A stretch of DNA of 9,014 nucleotides from Thermoplasmata archaeon (GTDB taxonomy: Archaea > Thermoplasmatota > Penumbrarchaeia > Penumbrarchaeales > Penumbrarchaeaceae). The stretch lies in the NCBI GenBank assembly GCA_023145185.1, contig JAGLEG010000237.1, positions 1 to 9,014 of the forward strand, written 5' to 3'. Below, in pieces: positions 1 to 6,979 of the stretch (position 1 is its first letter; the number at the start of each line of letters is the position of its first letter). Position numbers and translations under genes: made by a program. The notes beneath the pieces are model-generated. The model was not told the DNA's origin and did no database searches. It was given only the letters and a program-made list of their open reading frames with translations.

Positions 1-1
1 G

Positions 2-1744
2 CCAAGGAGCTGCGGCGTCTACATTTTCAAGTCCAGTGATGACATCCCGATCTATATTGGAAAGGCCGTGGACATTCAGGCGAGGGTGCGGTCTCACTTC
101 ACCGACAGGAGAAGTTCGAAAGAGATCCTGCTTCATGAACTCACAGACGAGGTAACGTGGATATCCGTAGCATCGGAGATGGAGGCGCTCGTCCTCGAAG
201 ATACTCTAATCAAGAGATATCAACCAAGGTATAATGTGAGGTTGAAGGATGGAAAATCCTACCCATACATCGTCATAACGAGGGAGAGATTTCCATCCAT
301 GGTGCATGTGCGCGGAATAGAGCGGCAGTTGGGGGACCACTACGGGCCGCACGGCGATCCCAGAGCAGTAAGGAGATCCATGCGCTGGCTCCGAAAGATC
401 TTCCCGATAAGGTCATGCCGCAGGGATATGAGCAAGCCATCCAGGCCCTGTCTGGAATACCACCTTGGCCGGTGTTTGGCGCCGTGTAAAGGGGACGTCG
501 ATGAGGAGGATTACAGGGTCGCTGTGGAGGGCCTTGTAAAATTTTTATCAGGGAAAAGGTCATCCCTTACCAAAACACTCGAGAGAAAGATGTGGGATGC
601 ATCCACCGGAAAGGAGTTCGAGAGGGCGGCCATGATACGTGACATCCTTGGAGGTTTGGAGAAGGTCAGGTCCTCCCAGAAAGTCGTCCTGCTGAAGGGG
701 GGCTATGTTGATATCATCTCGTTTACGGAGGACCTCTCACACGCATCTATAGTGGAGGTGAGGGATGGTCGGGTCGCGGATGTCGTTCCCTTCTCCCTTG
801 AAGGCGAAAGGGCCACCTCCGATGTTGGTGAGGAGTTCATCTCCTCATTCTATGCTATCTCCGGATATGTACCTCCCCGCATAGTGATCTCTCCCCCTAT
901 CATGGAGGTGGAACGAAGGGCCGAATTGGCGCAGTTCCTGTCTGCAAAGGCTGGGTCCAGGGTGGTGATCAGAGGGCCGAGGGGGGCACAGGAGAGATCT
1001 CTTGTGGAGATGGCCGTCCGCAATGCCCAAATGTTCTCCAGAAGGAGCTCTTTTGCCATAGATTCAGAGGAGTCCATCCTCTCGTTGAAGGCCTCTCTGG
1101 AACTTGAGAATGTACCCCTCAAGATAGAGGGTTTCGACATCTCCCACCTCTCGGGGACCAATACGGTCGCCTCCATGGTACAGTTCATCAAGGGAAAACC
1201 AAGAAAGAGCTCCTATCGGAGATTCAGGATAAGGACCAGCGGGAACGATGACTTCACCTCAATGAGGGAGGCGGTGTTTAGGAGATATCGACGGATCAGG
1301 GAATCGGACGGAGATATGCCCGATCTCGTTTTGGTCGACGGGGGAAAAGGGCAGCTCAACGCGGCATTATCTGCCTACGACGAACTTGGTCTGGGCGAGC
1401 ACCCCCCCACGATAGGTCTGGCAAAAAAGGAGGAGGAGATCTACGTGGAAGGGAGAATGGAGCCACTTAAACTGAAGCGGTCAGATCCTGGTTTGAAGTT
1501 GCTTCAGCGGGTCAGGGACGAGGCCCACAGGTTTGCTGTAGCCTATCAGCGCAAGACGAGGACGGTGGATCGATCCGTGTTAGAGGAGATAGAGGGCATA
1601 GGGAAAAAAAGAGCGATGGGGATACTATCCTCATACCGCAGCCTTGATGAGATACGCGATCTCGGTGCGACCGAACTCAAGAAACGGTGTTCGATACCCG
1701 CAAAGACCGCTGTGGCGATAATCCAATATCTGGATGGTAAGTGA
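2..1744 (+). CDS. uvrC: UvrABC excinuclease subunit C (5' partial)
   Basis: UvrC makes both incisions around a UvrB-bound DNA lesion in nucleotide excision repair. The open frame runs into the left edge. Codons before the GTG at 68 encode the start of the GIY-YIG fold (GVYIF then IYIGKA), so that GTG is internal and probably only about 10-20 residues are missing. Numbering from base 2, the GIY-YIG nuclease covers about 4-90, with Tyr7, Tyr18, Arg28 and Glu66 at the expected catalytic positions. Four cysteines at 139, 150, 158 and 162 match the conserved Cys cluster of UvrC (reported to bind Fe-S in E. coli). A UVR/UvrB-binding segment follows at about 186-224. The RNase H-like C-terminal nuclease has Asp379 (GFDISH), Asp446 (LVDGGKGQL) and His509 (DEAHRF), and a helix-hairpin-helix DNA-binding region lies at about 527-578. 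The 580 visible residues fit a normal full-length UvrC. UvrABC occurs patchily in archaea and is generally thought to be acquired from bacteria; whether uvrA and uvrB are adjacent cannot be seen here. Confidence 0.97.
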   Translation, partial: PRSCGVYIFKSSDDIPIYIGKAVDIQARVRSHFTDRRSSKEILLHELTDEVTWISVASEMEALVLEDTLIKRYQPRYNVRLKDGKSYPYIVITRERFPSMVHVRGIERQLGDHYGPHGDPRAVRRSMRWLRKIFPIRSCRRDMSKPSRPCLEYHLGRCLAPCKGDVDEEDYRVAVEGLVKFLSGKRSSLTKTLERKMWDASTGKEFERAAMIRDILGGLEKVRSSQKVVLLKGGYVDIISFTEDLSHASIVEVRDGRVADVVPFSLEGERATSDVGEEFISSFYAISGYVPPRIVISPPIMEVERRAELAQFLSAKAGSRVVIRGPRGAQERSLVEMAVRNAQMFSRRSSFAIDSEESILSLKASLELENVPLKIEGFDISHLSGTNTVASMVQFIKGKPRKSSYRRFRIRTSGNDDFTSMREAVFRRYRRIRESDGDMPDLVLVDGGKGQLNAALSAYDELGLGEHPPTIGLAKKEEEIYVEGRMEPLKLKRSDPGLKLLQRVRDEAHRFAVAYQRKTRTVDRSVLEEIEGIGKKRAMGILSSYRSLDEIRDLGATELKKRCSIPAKTAVAIIQYLDGK

Positions 1745-1745
1745 G

Positions 1746-1798
1746 ATCATTTTTCCAGGGCCATCCGTCCGGTTGATCACCTTTTATGACCGTTTTTC
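1746..1798 (+). terminator. T-rich termination region after uvrC
   Basis: Directly after the uvrC stop there are runs of T5 (1750-1754), T4 (1782-1785) and T5 (1793-1797) within about 50 bases. Archaeal RNA polymerase commonly terminates at such U-tracts without a strong hairpin. No convincing stem is seen here, only a weak GATCA/TGATC pairing (1745-1749 with 1774-1778). The call is inference from composition and position. Confidence 0.4.
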
Positions 1799-1820
1799 CG
1801 GATTTACTGCCATCATCCTA

Positions 1821-1866
1821 GAAAATTATAATATCAGTACGGTGCTTTAACCTCTGGGTAAATATT
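1821..1866 (+). promoter_or_regulatory. Candidate TATA box(es) for the Kelch surface-protein gene
   Basis: Two AT-rich archaeal TATA-like elements lie upstream of the Kelch gene: GAAAATTATAATATC at 1821-1835, and TAAATATTTT at 1859-1868 (slightly past the end given). With the usual 25-base spacing, transcription would begin near 1853 or near 1888. The first would give a leader of about 60 bases containing both hairpins noted at 1871-1897; the second would remove most of them. The choice cannot be made from sequence alone. Confidence 0.35.
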
Positions 1867-1870
1867 TTCA

Positions 1871-1897
1871 ACCTGAGCGATCAGGTCTGGAAAGACC
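1871..1897 (+). promoter_or_regulatory. Two overlapping leader hairpins with GNRA-type loops
   Basis: ACCTGA (1871-1876) and TCAGGT (1881-1886) form a perfect 6-bp stem around a GCGA loop. GGTCT (1884-1888) and AGACC (1893-1897) form a perfect 5-bp stem around a GGAA loop. The two stems share bases 1884-1886, so they cannot both form completely. Both loops fit the stabilising GNRA pattern. They end 7 bases before the GGAG at 1905-1908. Any regulatory role is inference; the stems are short and could be chance. Confidence 0.3.
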
Positions 1898-1916
1898 CAT
1901 ATCTGGAGTGATATAT

Positions 1917-4900
1917 GTGAGTTCTAAAAGGTGGAGTGCCCTCAGTATTCTTTCTGCGTTGATCATGACCTTGATCCTCACGCTGCCCATTGGCATGGTA
2001 ACATCCGATGATACAGCTTATGAGGGCCCATCCCGGGAGGGGGAAGAGACGATCGATGTGGGATCCAATGATGATGACGAATCGGTAGATTCGTCTAACC
2101 TTCGTGGAGGTATCCACTCAGATGATGATCTTGACGTTGACCTTCCCACAAGGAGCGAACCTTGGCTGGAGTGGGATCGATTTTCATACCACAGCGGAGG
2201 CCAGGACGGTAACATGGTTTACAATAGCACCACCAACAAAGCCTACATCTACGGTGGTGGGTACTACAGCACTCAGGGTTCGGGTAGCCATAGAGCATAT
2301 GATGACATGTTCGCCTATGACTTTGATACCGAGACCTGGGAGGCGATGTTGTATACATATGGCCCAAGTGCAAGGTACCGTTCCTCCTACGCTGGAGACG
2401 AGAAGAACGGGAAGCTGTACGTCTACGGTGGTATCCAGGACGGTTCAAATATCAATGACCTCTGGGAATTCGATGTGGCCACTGAGACCTGGACCAAACC
2501 CGATTCAAGCCTCTTGACAATACAGAGAAGCAGGACGCCCATGATCCTTGATACGCAGAACCAGGACCTGTATCTGCATATGGGGCAGGGAGATGGAACG
2601 CAGGCAAACAGCAATCTCTCTGGTTTCTTCAAGGTCGATATTAATGGTAATTACGCTGTGACCCAGCTTCCCAACGATGGAAGGGAGGCCGGGATGGTCC
2701 TCAGATATTCCCATGATATGGCCATTGATGAGGTGGGCCAGAAGATATACCTCTGGGGCGGATATCACAAGATCGATGATGATAATGGCATCTACCTGGA
2801 GGAACTGTGGGAATACGATATGGTAACACAGACGTGGAGCCAGCTGTTCACGCCTTTGGGCATTGGAGCCAAGGGTGAATCCAAGATATTCTTCCGACAG
2901 GCGGACAATACCCTGTACATCTGGGGCGGATTGAACGGGTCGAGCAGGGACCAGCGGCTGTGGTCCTACAATACTGTTACCAGTGAGTGGTCATTTGCGG
3001 ACCTGGGTAATTCCATATACGGACGTTACAGGTACGCGAGGCAATATTCGAGTGTGGACGATCGGTATGTCATTTTCGGGGGAAGGACCAGTTCCACTCA
3101 AAGGAGCATAGCCTACCTTGACATGACCACGCTGGAGTGGTCCACCTTTGACAACCACGTGAGAAGTCCATCAAGGGACAACGGGATCTTCGCACATGAC
3201 AGGGACCGGGATAGGCTGTATTACATCGGCCCAAACGTCAATTCCGGCTATGGCGGAGGCAACACGACAGCCTATTTCTACTATTTTGACCTCACCACAC
3301 AGAAGTGGGTTGGCCCAATATACAATACCGCGGCCGAGGACCCCCACTACAGAAGTGATGCAGCATTGTGTTACGTGGAGGACGAGAACGCTGTGTACAT
3401 GTATGGCGGAACATACACCACCGGTAACCAGCAAAACAGAAGGTACTGGTCCCTTGCTGATTTCTGGAAGGTCGACCTCACAACAAACGCCTGGACCAAG
3501 GTATATGAGGCGGCAGGGCCCGGGGAGAGGTTCGCTTTCGAGATGGTATACAACGAGCAGGACGGTTTGATATATTTCTATGGAGGCTGTTATTATCCGG
3601 TCGAGACCTCCAACGACAAGTCGGTTTACGATGACATGTTCACCTTCGATCCGGTGAGCAAGATGTTCAATCAGTTCCTCGGCCTCTCCCCCACACCCGG
3701 GGGAAGATGGGGCGCTGGACTGGTCATAGATACCGATATGAACGAATTGTTCCTTTTTGGCGGATGGCACGAGAAAGTGACCAACCCCGATTATGATGAT
3801 GATATGTGGAAGTTCAATTTCACGAACAGGAAGTGGACCGAGTTGGACTGGGCTTCCAATCCCTCTGCCAAGGCATTTGCAAAGCTCTGTTACGACCCAC
3901 TCACCCGCGAGATACTGATATCCGGCGGCGGTTCAAGCGAGGACCTGCACAGCTACAGGATCCTGGAGAACTCCTTCAACAGCAATCTATACTCCGTTCC
4001 AAACCATGGGACCCTCGATGGGCATGCAGCCTATTTCGATACCGAGACAAGGGATATCTGGGTGTTTGGTGGTAGCAGGCATGGAGTTTGGAAGATGGGG
4101 GTTCCGGTCAGATTATCCGTCCAGGAGGTGATCTTCAACGATCCAGATTCGGATAGCAATGTTGCCTACGCAATGCTCAGACCGTACACCTTCTCTGCCA
4201 GGGTGAAGACGGTGGACGGCCCCGGCGATCTGACCACTATCAAGATCGAGTTAAAACACAATAAGGGCAGCCTCCGCTTGACATACGATAACGTAGACGA
4301 GGCCTGGTCGATCGTTGATAATGGCGACTATGTCGATGTGCTTGACTCCACCGTGACATGGGTGGGGAAGACAGCCCAGGTGGAGTTCACACTTATGTTC
4401 CACTGGAACTGGTCAACACCTTCCAGCAGTTACAATCGTCTTTTCAAGGTAGAGGCAATTGGAGACAACATCCTGGGCGATTCCATAACAATATTTGATT
4501 TCCTGAGGGTGAGGAACAAACTTACACACGAAGGTGAGATCATTGTGGAATCCGAGGTTCAGGGGGTGTTGGAGAACGGTTCATGGACCCAGTGTGACGA
4601 ACTGATCACCTTCTCGGGCCCAAAGATCGTCTATGCGGGAGGAGATTCGATCTACCCCGCCGCCGATAGCTTCACATTGAACCTCTGGAGCGATGAGGGT
4701 GAGATGATCCCCAGGAACTTGACCCCGGGTGAGATGATCAATTTTTCCATAAGGACTCCATTGAACTCCCAAAATGACGTGGATTACATTCTCAACATAT
4801 CCGGGATTCCCCTGGAGAACGACCTTACTGATCTGAATTACTTGATCAATACGGACGGAACACCTCCGTCCGCACCAGGTGAGGTCACAATTCACGCGGA

Positions 4901-6683
4901 CAGCTTCGAGGATTCAAGGGCACGGTTCGACAACGAGACGCAGGTGTTTTTAACATGGCAGGGGTCCCTGGACAGCGGCGGTTCCGGCATCAGGACCTAC
5001 TACTGGGCATATACTGATGGGGCAGGCACAAGGAACGGGACCCCGATCAACAAGACCCAGTTCGAGCTGATGCTTCCCGGGAAGGGGATCCATACCATTT
5101 TCATATGGGCGGAGGACGAGGTGGGGAACCTGGGCCTTTCCAGGAACTCGACCTTACTTGTGGATATGGAGACGATCAATTTCGAGGCTATCACTCCCTC
5201 ATTTGTGGATTGGCTGCCTTACGATGAGATCGATGTGGTAGTGAATATTACCGATTTCGGCGGCTCCCTTCTGAGGTCCGGCTCCATATATTACAGATAT
5301 ACGAGCCTGGGTTTGAACGACCGGGAGAATTGGCTTGGAAGTAACGCCTGGAAATGGGTACAGGAATACTACACAACAGAGGAGGAGGAGACCTTCATAT
5401 TAACCAAAACCCTCAAGGGGCTATCGGAGGGTGCCGACAACTACCTTCAGATCAAGGCAACAGATGGTGCAGGGACGGAGAAATATTCAGAGATATACAA
5501 TATCATGGTGGATACGGCCCTGAGGTATCCAGATGTAGAGCTCATAGCCCCACCTGACGGAGCTCAGTTCGAGAAAGCCGAGGATGTTGAGCTGAACTGG
5601 TCTGTGATATTCTTCCTCCCCTCCGATGTGACATATGATGTCTACATACACGCGGATGAGGAACTTGTATTGAACAGGGATCCGGTGGCATTCTGGGCCT
5701 CTACAACTTCGCTCGAGCTCACGCCAACAGGTGTGACCTTTGGCACCTATTACTGGACCGTTATCCCCCGAGCCAAAGAGGTCTGGATCGGGAACTGTAC
5801 CAGTGGGGTATACTCGTTCACCATTAACGATGAGGATAACTACGCCATATTGGTGAACTCGGACACCAATAACCTCAAGATCCCTCAAGATAAGAGCTCG
5901 TTTGTGAAGTTCGAGATTGTAAACAAGGGTCAGAATGAGGCTGTGATACAGGAGGTCTCCACCAAACTTGTACCTGGTGTTGTGGTGACATGGTATCCAG
6001 ATATCCTTGAGGAGGATTCGGCTTGGAAGAAGATCAGCGTTGGAGGTGCGCTTGAATTGACAGCAACCATACGGGTAGGCCCCGATGCGACGCCTGGAAC
6101 CTATATCTTGACATTTTTCTTCAATACCACGATGGGCGTTGAAAGGAGCAAGGAGATAACCCTGAATATTACTCCCATTGATGAAGGACGGCCCCCGGTT
6201 GAGGAAGAGGATAACATGGTTACCAAGATACTCGCGATAGTGATCCTCGTGGTCCTGGTGATAGTAGGTGTTGTGGCGGTATATTTCTTCGTTCTGAGGA
6301 AGAAGCCGGAGGATAAGAGCAAGTATGGGTACGGTTCGATAGAGGATCTGGAGTCGGAGTTGGGCATTGAATCCACGACCGCTCCACAGCCGAAGGGCTT
6401 GAGAAAGTCCCTGGATGATGAGGATAAGGCGGGAAGCGTGATCGAGGGAGCGGTGGAACCGGGGGAGGGCCTGGAGGGCGAGGATCTGGAGGAGTTTACC
6501 CCGCAGCTTGTGGAGGAGGGGTCGGAGGATGATTGGATGAACCTCGTTGCCAAGGAGACGATCGCGGTGGAATCGGGTGATATGCAGCACGTCCCCAGTG
6601 AGGAGCTTGAACATCAAGAGAGCTCGGATGCAGGCAAGTCCCTGTCCGATCTCCTGGCTGAGATGGGAGATGGCGCAGAGTAG
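1917..6683 (+). CDS. Giant Kelch-repeat / Ig-like surface protein with C-terminal membrane anchor
   Basis: I recognise the domain types but no named gene. The GTG at 1917 is preferred over the in-frame GTG at 1908, because GGAG at 1905-1908 then sits 8 bases upstream as a ribosome binding site. Numbering from 1917 (1588 residues), residues 1-30 form a signal peptide (SSKRW, then a hydrophobic stretch), followed by an Asp/Glu/Ser-rich linker to about 78. Twelve Kelch-type strand-and-GG motifs follow (YIYGG, YVYGG, YLWGG, YIWGG and so on) at about 112, 171, 221, 281, 336, 387, 437, 496, 555, 614, 669 and 717; those at 221 and 437 are degenerate. From 730 to about 1420 there are successive beta-sandwich modules: a fibronectin-III/Ig-like unit at about 985-1085, an APPDGAxF-type unit at about 1209-1305 and a NEW3/CARDB-like unit at about 1308-1420. 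One transmembrane helix (1438-1460) ends in RKK, followed by a very acidic 128-residue cytoplasmic tail. About 19 N-X-S/T sequons all lie outside. The role is probably cell-surface binding or adhesion, or part of the envelope; the ligand is unknown. Confidence 0.9.
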   Translation: MSSKRWSALSILSALIMTLILTLPIGMVTSDDTAYEGPSREGEETIDVGSNDDDESVDSSNLRGGIHSDDDLDVDLPTRSEPWLEWDRFSYHSGGQDGNMVYNSTTNKAYIYGGGYYSTQGSGSHRAYDDMFAYDFDTETWEAMLYTYGPSARYRSSYAGDEKNGKLYVYGGIQDGSNINDLWEFDVATETWTKPDSSLLTIQRSRTPMILDTQNQDLYLHMGQGDGTQANSNLSGFFKVDINGNYAVTQLPNDGREAGMVLRYSHDMAIDEVGQKIYLWGGYHKIDDDNGIYLEELWEYDMVTQTWSQLFTPLGIGAKGESKIFFRQADNTLYIWGGLNGSSRDQRLWSYNTVTSEWSFADLGNSIYGRYRYARQYSSVDDRYVIFGGRTSSTQRSIAYLDMTTLEWSTFDNHVRSPSRDNGIFAHDRDRDRLYYIGPNVNSGYGGGNTTAYFYYFDLTTQKWVGPIYNTAAEDPHYRSDAALCYVEDENAVYMYGGTYTTGNQQNRRYWSLADFWKVDLTTNAWTKVYEAAGPGERFAFEMVYNEQDGLIYFYGGCYYPVETSNDKSVYDDMFTFDPVSKMFNQFLGLSPTPGGRWGAGLVIDTDMNELFLFGGWHEKVTNPDYDDDMWKFNFTNRKWTELDWASNPSAKAFAKLCYDPLTREILISGGGSSEDLHSYRILENSFNSNLYSVPNHGTLDGHAAYFDTETRDIWVFGGSRHGVWKMGVPVRLSVQEVIFNDPDSDSNVAYAMLRPYTFSARVKTVDGPGDLTTIKIELKHNKGSLRLTYDNVDEAWSIVDNGDYVDVLDSTVTWVGKTAQVEFTLMFHWNWSTPSSSYNRLFKVEAIGDNILGDSITIFDFLRVRNKLTHEGEIIVESEVQGVLENGSWTQCDELITFSGPKIVYAGGDSIYPAADSFTLNLWSDEGEMIPRNLTPGEMINFSIRTPLNSQNDVDYILNISGIPLENDLTDLNYLINTDGTPPSAPGEVTIHADSFEDSRARFDNETQVFLTWQGSLDSGGSGIRTYYWAYTDGAGTRNGTPINKTQFELMLPGKGIHTIFIWAEDEVGNLGLSRNSTLLVDMETINFEAITPSFVDWLPYDEIDVVVNITDFGGSLLRSGSIYYRYTSLGLNDRENWLGSNAWKWVQEYYTTEEEETFILTKTLKGLSEGADNYLQIKATDGAGTEKYSEIYNIMVDTALRYPDVELIAPPDGAQFEKAEDVELNWSVIFFLPSDVTYDVYIHADEELVLNRDPVAFWASTTSLELTPTGVTFGTYYWTVIPRAKEVWIGNCTSGVYSFTINDEDNYAILVNSDTNNLKIPQDKSSFVKFEIVNKGQNEAVIQEVSTKLVPGVVVTWYPDILEEDSAWKKISVGGALELTATIRVGPDATPGTYILTFFFNTTMGVERSKEITLNITPIDEGRPPVEEEDNMVTKILAIVILVVLVIVGVVAVYFFVLRKKPEDKSKYGYGSIEDLESELGIESTTAPQPKGLRKSLDDEDKAGSVIEGAVEPGEGLEGEDLEEFTPQLVEEGSEDDWMNLVAKETIAVESGDMQHVPSEELEHQESSDAGKSLSDLLAEMGDGAE

Positions 6684-6696
6684 ATGTAATGCCAGA

Positions 6697-6736
6697 GGGC
6701 AGGCCTTCCGTTCGGGAGGTCTGCCCTTTTTTTTTT
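6697..6736 (+). terminator. Hairpin plus T10 terminator of the Kelch gene
   Basis: Beginning 13 bases after the stop codon, 6697-6709 pairs with 6714-6726 in a 13-bp GC-rich stem (GGGCAGGCCT against AGGTCTGCCC plus three inner pairs, with two G-U wobbles) closed by a GTTC loop. An uninterrupted run of ten T follows (6727-6736). This has the architecture of a bacterial intrinsic terminator, and the U-tract alone would also suit archaeal RNA polymerase. It closes the Kelch transcript and faces the convergent ATPase gene. Confidence 0.85.
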
Positions 6737-6742
6737 AATTTA

Positions 6743-6776
6743 AGAGCTGAACATTGTTTAAGCTTAAATTAAAAAA
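6743..6776. repeat. 34-bp direct repeat, copy 1
   Basis: This is identical base for base to 6857-6890. It begins AGAGCTGAACATTG and ends CTTAAATTAAAAAA, with the 12-bp palindrome TTTAAGCTTAAA at 6757-6768. Its last 14 bases are also the perfect reverse complement of 6731-6744, which overlaps the T-tract of the preceding terminator, so a 14-bp AT-rich stem with an 18-base loop can form. No coding potential. Confidence 0.95.
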
Positions 6777-6780
6777 CAGG

Positions 6781-6797
6781 ACGAATCTCCGATTCGT
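6781..6797. repeat. Perfect 7-bp inverted repeat in the spacer between the 34-bp repeats
   Basis: ACGAATC (6781-6787) and GATTCGT (6791-6797) pair perfectly around a TCC loop. The 80-base spacer 6777-6856 that holds it also contains the 8-base direct repeat TCAGCCTA (6832-6839 and 6850-6857). No open frame of any size is present. Function unknown. Confidence 0.6.
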
Positions 6798-6856
6798 GAA
6801 CTGTCCTCCTGCTTAAGAGATGATCGACATATCAGCCTAACAGGAAATCTCAGCCT

Positions 6857-6890
6857 AGAGCTGAACATTGTTTAAGCTTAAATTAAAAAA
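6857..6890. repeat. 34-bp direct repeat, copy 2
   Basis: This is the second perfect copy of 6743-6776, starting 114 bp downstream, with palindrome TTTAAGCTTAAA at 6871-6882 and A6 at 6885-6890. Read on the minus strand, each copy starts with T6 followed by AATTTAAG, so it may serve as a termination tract for the ATPase gene arriving from the right. The flanking bases differ from those of copy 1, so the identity stops sharply at both ends. Confidence 0.95.
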
Positions 6891-6937
6891 TCCGATTTGC
6901 ATCATATCAGTTCAATTTTCACATCTTCCAAACTGAT
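6885..6937 (-). terminator. Possible termination region of the KaiC-like gene
   Basis: On the minus strand, 43 bases after the ATPase stop, ATCAGTT and AACTGAT (6931-6937 with 6906-6912) can form a 7-bp stem with an 18-base loop. The T6 tract of repeat copy 2 (6885-6890) follows about 15 bases later. The stem is too far from the U-tract for a classical intrinsic terminator, but the U-tract itself could terminate archaeal transcription. A second T6 tract lies in repeat copy 1. Confidence 0.35.
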
Positions 6938-6979
6938 CAGGGATCGATTGACGTACCTTTAAGGTATGGATTCAGGAGA

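Noticed and set aside
68..70. GTG as the real start of uvrC
   Set aside because: Starting here would delete the GVYIF and IYIGKA motifs of the GIY-YIG nuclease, which are encoded in frame just upstream. The true start is outside the window.
3171..3770. 199-codon minus-strand frame in the Kelch region
   Set aside because: It overlaps conserved Kelch motifs on the plus strand and shows no recognisable domain.
5487..6617. Long open frame (376 codons) on the minus strand inside the Kelch gene
   Set aside because: It lies wholly antisense to a well-supported coding frame with recognisable domains. Its product is rich in His/Arg/Leu/Ile without domain character, as expected of an antisense shadow.
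6743..6890. Repeat-spacer-repeat resembling a minimal CRISPR array
   Set aside because: There are only two repeats, an 80-base spacer, an AT-rich repeat ending in A6 and no cas genes nearby. A terminator or dispersed element explains it better.
6933..6966. Palindromes CTGATCAG (6933-6940) and TACCTT-T-AAGGTA (6954-6966) as operator sites
   Set aside because: They are short and positioned at the 3' end of the ATPase gene, with no downstream promoter they could control. They are most likely chance.
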